The notes under the pieces: generated by a model | Told to the model about the DNA's origin: nothing | Databases searched by the model: none | Seen by the model: the letters and a program-made list of their open reading frames with translations, nothing else | NCBI GenBank assembly: GCA_963824345.1 | Contig: CAWGOZ010000011.1 | Location: forward strand, 186,001-250,000 | Direction of reading: 5' to 3' | Origin: Palsa-89 sp963824345 | GTDB taxonomy: Bacteria; Acidobacteriota; Terriglobia; Bryobacterales; Bryobacteraceae | Length of the DNA: 64,000 nt | Program-made: the position numbers and the translations under genes | Shown: positions 25,903 through 34,005 of the stretch, piece by piece | Position numbering within the stretch: the stretch's first letter is position 1 | Layout of the letters: each line of letters starts with the position of its first letter

Positions 25903-26954
25903 TAGTCCAGCAGGCCCTCCGAATACATCAGCTCGGCATTCAACACCGCCGCGCCGGCTGCGCCGCGAATGGTGTTGTGGCTCAGCGCGACGAATTTATA
26001 GTCCAGCACTGGGCATTCTCGCAGCCTTCCGACGAAAGTGGCCATGCCCTGCTCGCGCCCGGCGTCCCGGCGGGGCTGGGGCCGATCCGCCTCCGGCATG
26101 TAGATGATGGGTTTCGGCGGGGCGCTCGGAAGCTTGCGTTCTTGTGGAACGCCGCGGTAGTTGACCAGAGCCCCCAGGATTTCATCCCGGGACGGCTTGC
26201 GTTCGAATTCCACGCTCACCACCACCGTATGCCCATCCACCACCGGCACCCGATTGCAGTGCGCGCTAACTTTGGCGTTCAGCGGCCGGAGGCTGTCGCC
26301 CGCGAATTCGCCCAGGATCTTCTGCGTCTCCTGTTGCATTTTTTCCTCTTCGCCGCCGACAAACGGGATCACGTTGGCGTTGATGTCCATGGAAGCCACC
26401 CCCGGATAGCCCGCGCCCGAGATGGCCTGCATGGTAGCGGCAATCACGCGTACGATGCCGAATGGCTTTAGAGGAGCCAGCGCCATGGCGAGCACCATGG
26501 TGGAGCAATTGGGATTGGTGGCGATCTGCCCCTTCCATCCGCGCTTGCGCTGCTGGTGCGGAATGATCTTCAGATGATCGGGATTTATTTCCGGAATCAG
26601 CAGCGGGACATCCGGCTCCATGCGATGGTTGCGGGAGTTGGAGACGATCACGTGGCCGGCTTGTGCAAACTCGCGCTCGATTTCGGTGGCCACCGAGGCG
26701 TCCATGGAGGAGAATACTAAGCGCGGCGCGTTCCCGGGCTTGCACTCTTCCACCTGGATGTTTTGCACGCTGGCGGGCATGACGCCGTCCAGCCTCCAGC
26801 TGGTGGCCTCGCGATAGGGTTTGCCGGCCGAGCGGTCGCTCGCACCCAGCCATGCGATTTCAAACCACGGATGATTCTGCAGGAACTTCACGAAATGCTG
26901 CCCAACCATCCCGGTGGCGCCTAAGATTCCAACGGAGATCTTGTTTTCGTTCAT
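25902..26954 (-). CDS. asd: Aspartate-semialdehyde dehydrogenase (archaeal/fungal-type)
   Basis: This 350-residue enzyme reduces aspartyl phosphate to the semialdehyde. The NADP-binding segment is VGILGATGMVGQHF. The nucleophile is C150 in ATNPNCSTM. ISGAGYPGVASMDI and HCNRVPVVDGHTV resemble the archaeal/fungal-type family (TIGR00978) more than the common bacterial Asd. It starts with an ATGA overlap on the dapE stop and shares one base with lysC, so the operon is translationally coupled. Confidence 0.93.
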   Translation of the reverse strand: MNENKISVGILGATGMVGQHFVKFLQNHPWFEIAWLGASDRSAGKPYREATSWRLDGVMPASVQNIQVEECKPGNAPRLVFSSMDASVATEIEREFAQAGHVIVSNSRNHRMEPDVPLLIPEINPDHLKIIPHQQRKRGWKGQIATNPNCSTMVLAMALAPLKPFGIVRVIAATMQAISGAGYPGVASMDINANVIPFVGGEEEKMQQETQKILGEFAGDSLRPLNAKVSAHCNRVPVVDGHTVVVSVEFERKPSRDEILGALVNYRGVPQERKLPSAPPKPIIYMPEADRPQPRRDAGREQGMATFVGRLRECPVLDYKFVALSHNTIRGAAGAAVLNAELMYSEGLLD

Positions 26955-27952
26955 GAGAGTTGCTTTACCATTTGCTTGTAGATTTGAATTGCTTCGAGAA
27001 TTTGTGCCTTGGGAATCCGTTCCTCCGCAGTGTGCGCCACGTGAATCGAGCCTGGCCCGATCAGATAGGGCCGGCCCCAGGCGCCCCCAAAACCCGGAAT
27101 ATCGGTGGTGAATGAGACGATGGCCGTCTCAAACCCGGGCAGCGAGCCCAGGTGCACGGCGGGAGTGGCCAGCACTTCGCGGACTTCCACTTTACGCCCC
27201 GCAGCTTGCCGGATTGAAGCGCGCGTGGAATCGCCGTCATCAACCAGGCGGATGAAAAGTTCGGCTTGCGCATGATCCGGGATCACGTTGGGAGCGCGCC
27301 CCCCCACGATGGTTCCGATGTTCAGTGTGCTGGCCCCCAGGATCTTGTCAATGGGCAGCGGAACATGCCGGATTTCCTGCAGGGCGTCCAGCAGCTTCTC
27401 GATCGCCGATTCGCCCAGCTCGGGATAGGCCGAGTGCGCCATCCGGCCGCGCGCGGTCAGTTCGAAACGCAGCGCGCCTTTGCATCCCAGAGCCAGCTTG
27501 TTTTCGGTGGGTTCGCCGTTGATGAGGACCTTGGAACCCCTCGGATCCTTGGCCGCGGCGAGCGCACCCGCGCTGTTGCGCTCTTCGCCCACGACAAACA
27601 GCAGCGCGACGTTTCTTTGGCCGGCTTCCAGCAGCTCCCGCACGGCAAAGATCATGGCCGCGATGATGCCCTTGGTATCGCAAGCGCCTCGTCCCCAGAT
27701 GTGCTCGTCATCTTCGCGCGAAACGTAGAAGGGAGGAACGGTATCCATATGCGTGGACAGCGTAACGGTTGGTTCGCCCCACCAGGCGAAGACATTATTG
27801 CGGCGCGGTTCCACCGGAATCAGCTCCGCGCGCCCGCCGAAACGCGAGGCCAGCTCCGACAGATGAGCGAAGAGTACGTGACCCATCTGTTCTTCGTTTT
27901 CGGTGATGGATTCCACATCCACCAACGCGCGCGTTAGTTCAAAAGCGTTCAT
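26951..27952 (-). CDS. dapE: M20 peptidase, likely succinyl-diaminopimelate desuccinylase
   Basis: Zinc-dependent M20 hydrolase of 333 residues, shorter than E. coli DapE (about 375). Metal-binding and catalytic residues are visible: H68 and D70 in STHMDTVPPF, D92 in GRGACDTKG, E123/E124 in VVGEERNSAGA, and a late histidine in HVAHTAEERIP. Because dapD in the same operon makes the succinylated intermediate, desuccinylation of N-succinyl-LL-diaminopimelate is the likely job. A LysW- or acetyl-lysine deacylase relative is the alternative. It is the first gene after the lysine riboswitch. No dapC or dapF lies in the operon. Confidence 0.85.
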   Translation of the reverse strand: MNAFELTRALVDVESITENEEQMGHVLFAHLSELASRFGGRAELIPVEPRRNNVFAWWGEPTVTLSTHMDTVPPFYVSREDDEHIWGRGACDTKGIIAAMIFAVRELLEAGQRNVALLFVVGEERNSAGALAAAKDPRGSKVLINGEPTENKLALGCKGALRFELTARGRMAHSAYPELGESAIEKLLDALQEIRHVPLPIDKILGASTLNIGTIVGGRAPNVIPDHAQAELFIRLVDDGDSTRASIRQAAGRKVEVREVLATPAVHLGSLPGFETAIVSFTTDIPGFGGAWGRPYLIGPGSIHVAHTAEERIPKAQILEAIQIYKQMVKQLS

Positions 27953-28003
27953 AAATTGAAGGCGAATGGAGCAAGGAAGGGCACGCGAACATGTTGCGTG
28001 CTT

Positions 28004-28200
28004 CCCAGTAGCGCTCCATCCGTAAATCTCGAATCAGATCCGGATGACAGTGGGCAGGGTTTAACCTGGCCTCCCAATCGCGCCGGGCGGGAGTGCCGCG
28101 GCAGATTTCGGCGGAAAGTACTGCGACCCCTTTCGCCGGCGCTCCGAAACTCCCGGAACTGCGCGACCGGCTACTAATGATCTCCGCTCCTCTACAAGGA
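28004..28200 (-). promoter_or_regulatory. Lysine riboswitch (L box) upstream of the dapE operon
   Basis: The minus-strand leader between efp and dapE carries the conserved L-box elements in order. The 5' P1/loop region is GTAGAGGAGCGGAGATC followed by AGTAGCC. Then come GGCGAAAGGGGTCGC and TTTCCGCCGAAAT, then CCCACTGTCAT, and finally GGATGGAGCGCTACTGGG closing P1 (GTAG with CTAC). The spacing matches a five-helix aptamer of about 190 nucleotides. Downstream at about 27974-28006 a GC-rich hairpin forms, and ATGGAGC of the aptamer could pair instead with GCTCCAT (about 27965-27972). No U-tract follows, so translational rather than transcriptional control is possible. Lysine would shut the operon down. 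Confidence 0.9.
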
Positions 28201-28229
28201 CAAATTCAGAATAGCAGGTTCTCGAAGAG

Positions 28230-28787
28230 CTAGGCCCGTTCCTGGTAGGTGCCCTCCGCGGTGTTGACGCGGACTTTTTCGCCTTCGTTGATGAAGGGCG
28301 GAACCTGAACTACCAGCCCGGTTTCGAGCTTCGCCGCCTTGGTGACGTTCGACACCGAAGCTCCCTTCAATCCAGGCTCGGTTTCCACCACCGTGAGATC
28401 CACCGTAGCCGGCAATTCCACGCTCATGGCTTTGCCTTCGTAGAACTCGACGTTGACCTTGAGCTGCGGAACCAGATACTCCACCGCATCGCCCAGAATG
28501 TCGCGCGTTAGATGCATTTGCTCGAAGTTCTCGGTGTTCATGAAGTAGTAGTACTCGCCGTCGTCGTACAAATACTCCATTTCGATCTCTTCCAGCGCGG
28601 CCCGGTCCACGCGGTCTTCCGATGAGAAGCGGTGCTCGGTCATGGTGCCGCTGCGCAAGCTGCGCATTTTCACCTGGACAAAGCCGCGAAGATTGCCCGG
28701 AGTTCGGTGCTCCATTTTGAATATGGAATAAAGCTCGTTGTTGAACTTGATCACCATGCCCGGACGTAGCTGTGTCGCTGAAATCAT
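28230..28787 (-). CDS. efp: Elongation factor P
   Basis: This three-domain EF-P of 185 residues (KOW-like domain 1-65, OB domains after it) relieves ribosome stalling at polyproline. Typical sequence runs MVIKFNNELYSIFKMEH, DGEYYYFMNTENFEQM and ETEPGLKGASVSNVTK. The domain I loop that normally presents the modified lysine or arginine reads PGNLRGF, with Asn at the usual K34 position and Arg two residues later. No EpmA/EarP-like gene is in the window. It sits directly upstream of the lysine riboswitch on the same strand. Confidence 0.96.
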   Translation of the reverse strand: MISATQLRPGMVIKFNNELYSIFKMEHRTPGNLRGFVQVKMRSLRSGTMTEHRFSSEDRVDRAALEEIEMEYLYDDGEYYYFMNTENFEQMHLTRDILGDAVEYLVPQLKVNVEFYEGKAMSVELPATVDLTVVETEPGLKGASVSNVTKAAKLETGLVVQVPPFINEGEKVRVNTAEGTYQERA

Positions 28788-28850
28788 TTTGAGTCGTTTA
28801 CCTTCCGTCGGCTCGGGCGTCCCCAGAGCGGGCCGCGAGCGAACCTTAAG

Positions 28851-28885
28851 TTTAACAGGCCGGAGGCATTTTAACAGGCTGGAGG
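28851..28885 (+). repeat. Two-copy direct repeat upstream of tRNA-Glu
   Basis: TTTAACAGGCCGGAGG at 28851-28866 recurs with one change at 28870-28885 (19-base period). It lies just upstream of the tRNA promoter and downstream of the divergent efp start. A protein-binding role is only a guess. Confidence 0.6.
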
Positions 28886-28903
28886 GCCGGGCTGCCCGCT
28901 GAG

Positions 28904-28909
28904 TATAAT
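28904..28909 (+). promoter_or_regulatory. Candidate -10 box of tRNA-Glu
   Basis: A perfect TATAAT lies 18 bases before the mature tRNA 5' end. The -35 region is weak: TTAACA at 28871 is too far, and GGAGGG is in the normal position. Confidence 0.5.
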
Positions 28910-28927
28910 GAAAGCGGTTCGAACAAT

Positions 28928-29002
28928 GGCGCTATCGTCTAACGGTTAGGACGGAGCCCTCTCAAGGCTCAAATAAGGGTTCGATTCCCTTTAGCGCTAC
29001 CA
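28928..29002 (+). tRNA. tRNA-Glu (anticodon CTC), CCA encoded
   Basis: A 75-nucleotide cloverleaf reads as follows. The acceptor stem is GGCGCTA with TAGCGCT (first pair G-U). The D arm is GTCTAACGGTTAGGAC. The anticodon stem GAGCC/GGCTC encloses the loop CTCTCAA, with anticodon CTC for GAG codons. The T arm is AAGGG-TTCGATT-CCCTT. The discriminator A and CCA are encoded. The tRNA is monocistronic between efp (divergent) and the metallo-beta-lactamase gene. Confidence 0.95.
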
Positions 29003-29038
29003 ATCCCTTCGCTTTCCGACTCAAAGGAGAAAATTACG

Positions 29039-29872
29039 ATGCGACGAGCGCTCCTGTTGTTTCTCGCGGCCGCTGCCACTATGCTGGCACAGGGCAATCC
29101 GGATTGGCACACCGAGTTTCCCGGGTTCCGCATCGCCGGCAATCTCTACTATGTCGGCACGGCCGATCTGGCCGTCTACCTGATCCACACGCCTCGCGGC
29201 AACATCCTGATTAACTCCGACTTCCCTGAGGATCTACCGCTGATTAAGAAAAGTATCGAGCAGCTTGGATTCAAATACAGCGACACGAAAATCATCCTCA
29301 TCAGCCATGCGCACGGCGATCATGACGCTGGAACGGGTTTGATCCAGAAAGAAACCGGCGCGAAGCTGATGGTGATGGATGCCGACGTTGCCGAAGAGCA
29401 GAGTACCGCTCCGGGCCGTCCGGGGGCGCATGTGGATCGCGTTCTGCACGATGGCGCGACGGTCCAGCTCGGAGGCTCGAAATTGGTGGCGCATCTGACG
29501 CCCGGTCACACACCGGGCTGCACCACGTGGACCATGCAGGTCCGGGACGGCGGGCGCACCTTGAACGTCGTGATCGTCGGCAGCCCGAACGTGAACCCCG
29601 GTTATATTCTGGTTGGCAATAAGAAGTATCCGGGCATTGCCGAGGATTACGTGAAGACGTTCCAAGTCCTGAAGAGTCTGCCCTGCGATGTTTTCCTGGG
29701 AGCGCACGGCGCCTACTTCGGCCTGAAGGCCAAGTACGAGAAGATGAAGGCTGGGTCAAAAGACGCATTCATCGATCCGCAAGGCTACAAAGCCTACATC
29801 GCCGAGCGAGACGACACGTTCCGCAAAGAGTGGGAACGGCAGAAACAAAACCCGGGTTCCGCGGCGCGGTAG
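29039..29872 (+). CDS. Subclass B3-type metallo-beta-lactamase fold protein
   Basis: This 277-residue secreted protein has an AAGGAG Shine-Dalgarno before ATG 29039 and a signal peptide ending near MLAQG. The zinc ligands are visible: H90, H92, D94 and H95 in SHAHGDHDAG, H157 in GHTPGC, and H223 in LGAHGAYF. The set fits canonical B3 enzymes (H116, H118, D120, H121, H196, H263) rather than B1 (no zinc-2 cysteine). FLGAHGxYF and the N-terminal NLYYVGT are typical of B3. Penicillin, cephalosporin or carbapenem hydrolysis is family-based. A non-lactamase MBL cannot be excluded. No regulator is adjacent. Confidence 0.85.
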   Translation: MRRALLLFLAAAATMLAQGNPDWHTEFPGFRIAGNLYYVGTADLAVYLIHTPRGNILINSDFPEDLPLIKKSIEQLGFKYSDTKIILISHAHGDHDAGTGLIQKETGAKLMVMDADVAEEQSTAPGRPGAHVDRVLHDGATVQLGGSKLVAHLTPGHTPGCTTWTMQVRDGGRTLNVVIVGSPNVNPGYILVGNKKYPGIAEDYVKTFQVLKSLPCDVFLGAHGAYFGLKAKYEKMKAGSKDAFIDPQGYKAYIAERDDTFRKEWERQKQNPGSAAR

Positions 29873-29882
29873 AGTTTGTCGA

Positions 29883-30725
29883 GTGAAAGCGATGCTTCAT
29901 CGAAACATCTGTATCCTGATCGCATTCGCAGCCGCGCCGGCGTGCGTACACGCGCAGTGGCTTAACTATCCCACGCCGGGGACTCCACGAACGCCGGACG
30001 GCAAGCCGAACCTTTCCGCGCCGGCGCCCCGGGCAGCCGATGGAAAGCCTAACCTCTCCGGGCTCTGGCAGACCGAGAGCGCTCCACCGGACATCGCGGA
30101 ACGCTTAACCCCTGGAGTCACCAACGGCGCGGGTGAAGAACCGGTCTCGCAGTACTTCATCAATATCCTGTTCGATTTCAAACCCGACGAGGCGCCACTT
30201 CTGCCGGCCGCTGCCGCCCAGCTCCGGCAACGCTCGAAAACCTTTACCACCGAATCTCCCATCTCGCACTGCCTTCCGGAGGGCCTGCCGATCGTGGAAA
30301 TTGCGCCGGCTCCCTACAAGATCCTCCAAACTCCAGGACTTACGGTGATGCTTTATGAGAGAGACACAACTTTCCGCCAGATATATACCGACGGCCGGAA
30401 ATTGCCGGACGATCCTCAACCGTCGTGGCTAGGCTACTCGGTCGGCAAATGGGACGGCGATTCGCTGGTAGTGGAGACGGCCGGCTTCAACGACCGGGGA
30501 TGGCTGGATGCGCGCGGCCACGCGCATTCCGACGCGCTTCGCATGACCGAACGATTTCACCGCTTGGACTTCGGCCATATGGAAGTGCTGCTAACGATTG
30601 ACGATCCGAAAACCTATGCCCGGCCATTCACCATCCGGCTGAAGCAGCATCTACTTCCGGACAGCGATCTGTTGGAATCGTATTGCGTTGAAAATGAGAA
30701 GGACGCCACTCACGTGATCAAGTAG
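29883..30725 (+). CDS. Secreted protein of unknown function
   Basis: This 280-residue protein starts at GTG 29883 (or ATG 29892) and has a signal peptide ending near VHAQ. The N-terminus contains two PDGKPNLS-like repeats (TPDGKPNLSAP, AADGKPNLSGLW), followed by a beta-rich region with WLGYSVGKWDGDSLVVE and GFNDRGWLDARGHAHSD. Proteins with this combination are frequent in Acidobacteria, but I recognise no function. It lies ten bases after the lactamase gene, so cotranscription is likely. No catalytic motif is apparent. Confidence 0.75.
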   Translation: MKAMLHRNICILIAFAAAPACVHAQWLNYPTPGTPRTPDGKPNLSAPAPRAADGKPNLSGLWQTESAPPDIAERLTPGVTNGAGEEPVSQYFINILFDFKPDEAPLLPAAAAQLRQRSKTFTTESPISHCLPEGLPIVEIAPAPYKILQTPGLTVMLYERDTTFRQIYTDGRKLPDDPQPSWLGYSVGKWDGDSLVVETAGFNDRGWLDARGHAHSDALRMTERFHRLDFGHMEVLLTIDDPKTYARPFTIRLKQHLLPDSDLLESYCVENEKDATHVIK

Positions 30726-30738
30726 GGCTCGATCCCCT

Positions 30739-31599
30739 TCAACCCCGCGCCAGAATCTGCCGGAGCCAGCGCACCATGGCAGGTTTGTAATCGGTGAGCC
30801 GGAGCGATTGCCATGCCCGGATGCCATGTCCCCCACCTTCCACTTTAAAGAGGTCGCAACCCGCGCCTGCAGTCCGCAGTTTGTCGCAGAATCGTTCCGA
30901 TTGAGCCACCGGTACGATCCCATCGTCGGTTCCGTGAATCAGTAGAAAAGGCGGCGAAGTAGCGCTGACATAGTTGATCGGCGAAAACTCCTTCAGCCCC
31001 GCCATCAAGAGATCGTCGAAGGAGGTTCCCTTCACTCGATCCCGAACCGCATCGGGAATGATGCTGGATGTGCGGGCCAGGCTTGCCAGATCGCTGGGCG
31101 TATAAAACGCGACCACGCCTTGGACGGCTCCTCCCGGATCGGGGCGAAGAGCGGCCATGGATGCGAGCTGCCCTCCCGCGGATTCGCCGATCAGAACAAT
31201 TTTGTTCGCATTCACACGGTACTCGGACGCGTGTTCCTTCACGAAGGCGACAGCCCGCCGGACGTCATTCTCCGCGGCTCCCAGTTGCAGCGCGGCCGCG
31301 ATCGGATTCCGCACTACGTCGGCCGCCAGCCGGTAGCTGATGGAAAACCACGCAAATCCGGCGGCGGCTAATGGCTGAAACAGCGGCTGTACGTTGTGGA
31401 TTCTGTCGCCGGCCACCCAAGCGCCGCCATGCACCAGAATCACCGCCGCAAAGGGACCGACGCCATCGGGAACATGGGCATCCATCCGCAGACTGTACTT
31501 CCCAGCGCGTCCATATTCGATGTCCTGCAAATCTTCGCCATGCATTGCCGTCAAGGAAAGAGCGAGCGTACCTGCACTTAGCAATCGATGAGAAAACAT
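30739..31599 (-). CDS. Secreted alpha/beta-hydrolase (esterase/BD-FAE-like)
   Basis: This 286-residue alpha/beta hydrolase starts at ATG 31599 (GTG one codon upstream) with a signal-like N-terminus. HGGAWVAGDR forms the oxyanion-hole motif of hormone-sensitive-lipase-like or feruloyl esterase-like families. The nucleophile elbow is GESAGGQ. The acid D lies in HGTDDGIVP and the histidine in GGGHGIR. The expected reaction is ester hydrolysis of an unknown substrate. It is convergent with the preceding secreted-protein gene. Confidence 0.9.
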   Translation of the reverse strand: MFSHRLLSAGTLALSLTAMHGEDLQDIEYGRAGKYSLRMDAHVPDGVGPFAAVILVHGGAWVAGDRIHNVQPLFQPLAAAGFAWFSISYRLAADVVRNPIAAALQLGAAENDVRRAVAFVKEHASEYRVNANKIVLIGESAGGQLASMAALRPDPGGAVQGVVAFYTPSDLASLARTSSIIPDAVRDRVKGTSFDDLLMAGLKEFSPINYVSATSPPFLLIHGTDDGIVPVAQSERFCDKLRTAGAGCDLFKVEGGGHGIRAWQSLRLTDYKPAMVRWLRQILARG

Positions 31600-31695
31600 C
31601 ACCTATATATTGGATGCAGCCGATGCAAGTGGGTTTCCGCGTATTGTGCCGATGCAATGCAAGCGGTAGTTTAGCTAAAGTAGTCATCTACGACT

Positions 31696-32049
31696 ATGAG
31701 CCTCTTCGACAAGAAACCAAAAGAAACAGCCTCGGTGACCTACATCTCGTTCGCGGGTGAAACACGTCAGGTCTCCGTACCGGTGGGCGACTCGGTTATG
31801 GAAGGCGCCATCAAGAACGGAATCGACGGCATTGTCGCGGAGTGTGGCGGCGCCTGCCAGTGCGCCACCTGCCATGTTTATGTCGACGAGGCGTTTCTCG
31901 GCCGGCTGAATCCGATCCAGGAAGACGAGGACCAGATGCTCAACACGACGGCTTCCGAGCGTCGGCCCAACAGCCGTCTGGGCTGCCAGATACCGGTCAC
32001 CAAGGCGCTCGACGGGCTGATCGTCAGGACGCCCCAGACCCAGGTATGA
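31696..32049 (+). CDS. 2Fe-2S ferredoxin (adrenodoxin/plant-type)
   Basis: This 117-residue ferredoxin binds the cluster through C50-x5-C56-x2-C59 and C97 (ECGGACQCATCHVYV and LGCQIP), with an extra C54. The fold resembles adrenodoxin-type electron carriers serving monooxygenases or Fe-S assembly. The N-terminus has a hydrophilic extension (MSLFDKKPKETAS). The partner is not encoded nearby. Confidence 0.92.
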   Translation: MSLFDKKPKETASVTYISFAGETRQVSVPVGDSVMEGAIKNGIDGIVAECGGACQCATCHVYVDEAFLGRLNPIQEDEDQMLNTTASERRPNSRLGCQIPVTKALDGLIVRTPQTQV

Positions 32050-32083
32050 CGGCCTGCTGGCGCATCCGGCCGCGGCCATAAAG

Positions 32084-32509
32084 TCATCCTAAATTGGAGG
32101 TGCAATTTGGACACCGCGTAGCCGCCAATGGAATCGTGGTATGGCAGAAGGGGCATTCCTTGGTGGTGGGCGCGGCGGCGGGCTTCTTAAGCCGGTTGGC
32201 TTGCTGGATGATGAGGAAAATCACGAACGCGACGATCAGAAAATCGATCACGTTGTTGACGAAACTGCCGTAGTTGATGGTGGCGTCGCCGGCCGCTTTG
32301 GCTTCGGCCAGCGTACGGAAGTGACCGCCGGAGAGGTCGATGTACAGGTTGCTAAAATCGACGCTCTTGAGTGCGAGCCCGAGCGGCGGCATTAGAATAT
32401 CGCTGACCAGCGACGACACGATTCTTCCAAAAGCAGCGCCGATAATCACCGCCACAGCCAGGTCCAGCACGTTGCCGCGCATGATGAAGTTTCGGAACTC
32501 TTTGAACAT
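32084..32509 (-). CDS. mscL: Large-conductance mechanosensitive channel with C-terminal zinc ribbon
   Basis: MscL of 141 residues from ATG 32509, chosen because GAGGAGA precedes it and the conserved MFKEFRNFIMRGNVLDLAVAV start follows. Two membrane helices are visible (about 17-45 and 80-105). The C-terminal extension, about residues 115-141, carries CPFC and CPNC pairs in a zinc-ribbon pattern, absent from E. coli MscL. The channel opens on hypo-osmotic shock. The ribbon may regulate gating or oligomerisation (inference). Confidence 0.93.
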   Translation of the reverse strand: MFKEFRNFIMRGNVLDLAVAVIIGAAFGRIVSSLVSDILMPPLGLALKSVDFSNLYIDLSGGHFRTLAEAKAAGDATINYGSFVNNVIDFLIVAFVIFLIIQQANRLKKPAAAPTTKECPFCHTTIPLAATRCPNCTSNLG

Positions 32510-32572
32510 GAAATCTCCTCGGGAGCGCTCCATCATAGCATTGGGGGCGGCTGCAGGGGCTACACTGGGGAC

Positions 32573-33361
32573 TTGAAAGTTCCTGGATCGAAAAACTGGA
32601 AGCTCACGCTCGAATACGACGGAACCAAATACAGCGGCTGGCAGGAGCAGCGCAACGCCCGTACCGTGCAGGGCCAGCTTCGCAAGGCCGCCGAGGATTT
32701 CCTGGGATGCCCAGTGGACCTCCAGGGCGCGGGCCGCACCGACGCCGGCGTTCATGCCCGGGCTCAGGTGGCGCATCTTCGGGTTCATCCGCCCGCTGAA
32801 AGCCAGCGGAAGAACTGGCCGAGCCCGGATGAGATCCTGCGCGCGATCAACAGCCGGCTTCCGTCGGATGTCTGCCTCTTGGATGTGAGCGAGGCGGCCG
32901 GCAGCTTTCACGCGCGGCACGACGCCGTTGCGCGGTCGTATCGGTACCAGATCTCAACCCGGCGCACGGCGTTCTTCAAGAAATACGTTTGGTGGGTGAA
33001 GGAGCCTCTGGACGCCGCGGCGATGGCGCGGGCGGCGCGCCTGCTCATCGGACGCCACAACTTCCGCGCTTTCCGCGCCGAGGATCCAGCGCGCCCCGAT
33101 GAGTCGCCTATCGTCGTGGTGGAGAATGCGTTGATAGAAGCTGAAGGGGATTTGATTATTTTCCGTATCACCGCGTCGCACTTTGTATGGCGCATGGTGC
33201 GGCGCATCGTGGGAGTGCTGGTGCGGCTCGGCCGGGGCGAAATCGCGGAGGACGATTTTGCCCGTCTGCTGCAAGGCCAAACAAATTCGAAGCTCGACGT
33301 AGCGGCCTGGACCGCGCCCGCGTCGGGACTCTTTCTGGAATCTGTAGTCTATCCCGAATAG
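32573..33361 (+). CDS. truA: tRNA pseudouridine(38-40) synthase
   Basis: This 262-residue enzyme isomerises uridines 38-40 in the anticodon arm. The TTG start at 32573 lies after GGGGAC. The catalytic aspartate is D57 in GAGRTDAGVHA. EYDGTKYSGWQ and DVCLLDVSEAAGSFHARHDAVARSY are family-typical. Its gene is divergent from mscL (63-base gap) and convergent with tsaB. Confidence 0.95.
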   Translation: MKVPGSKNWKLTLEYDGTKYSGWQEQRNARTVQGQLRKAAEDFLGCPVDLQGAGRTDAGVHARAQVAHLRVHPPAESQRKNWPSPDEILRAINSRLPSDVCLLDVSEAAGSFHARHDAVARSYRYQISTRRTAFFKKYVWWVKEPLDAAAMARAARLLIGRHNFRAFRAEDPARPDESPIVVVENALIEAEGDLIIFRITASHFVWRMVRRIVGVLVRLGRGEIAEDDFARLLQGQTNSKLDVAAWTAPASGLFLESVVYPE

Positions 33362-33392
33362 CGGGCGCGCGAGCAAGCCGGTTTCCCTGATG

Positions 33393-33995
33393 CTATTCTT
33401 TCCAGAAAAGCTCGGCGTCCGAGCGCCGCACATAGTTGGCGTCGATATCAGCGGGATCGGAAGCGCGGCCGGGCGTAAATTCATCCCATGCGATGTGCCC
33501 GATCGCGGCGGCCAGCGCCCGAGGCGCTCCGATGGTGGAGATCAACTCGCAGCCGGCAGGCAAGGTCGGCAGCCAGCTCTCCAATTTCAGTACCGTTTCC
33601 GGCATCACCAGTTCAAGCCGGCTGTTATACACCGCGCCATAAACTTCGCCGCGGCGAGCATCGATCACGGTGGCGCGCAGTGGCGCTGTCCCAAAAGAGG
33701 CGAGCGCCCGCAAATTCGAGACCGCGACCATGCGCTTTCCCGTGGCTTCGGCCAACCCCTTGGCAGCCGCAAGTCCCACCCGGACGCCCGTGAAGGAGCC
33801 CGGGCCCGAAGCGGCGGCGAAGCATTCCATCTGATACACCGTGGTCCCGCGCTTTTCGAGCAAATGCTGGATGTGCCCGAACAGCACGTGTCCAAAACCA
33901 TCCGGCGATTGCAACTCTACTTCCTCGACAATCACGTTGGCTTCGGTGAGCGCGATGCTGCCGAATTCGGACGTAGTATCGATGGAAAGAATCAC
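33393..33995 (-). CDS. tsaB: tRNA threonylcarbamoyladenosine complex subunit TsaB
   Basis: This 200-residue ASKHA-fold protein is non-catalytic but needed by TsaD for t6A37 synthesis on ANN-decoding tRNAs. MILSIDTTSEFGSIAL, with a GTG start, and AAASGPGSFTGVRVGLAAAKGLA are diagnostic. The rest of the protein ends in a variable region. It lies downstream of and 10 bases from the DUF5060 glycosidase-like gene, both on the minus strand. Confidence 0.93.
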   Translation of the reverse strand: MILSIDTTSEFGSIALTEANVIVEEVELQSPDGFGHVLFGHIQHLLEKRGTTVYQMECFAAASGPGSFTGVRVGLAAAKGLAEATGKRMVAVSNLRALASFGTAPLRATVIDARRGEVYGAVYNSRLELVMPETVLKLESWLPTLPAGCELISTIGAPRALAAAIGHIAWDEFTPGRASDPADIDANYVRRSDAELFWKE

Positions 33996-34005
33996 GGCAA
34001 AAGCA

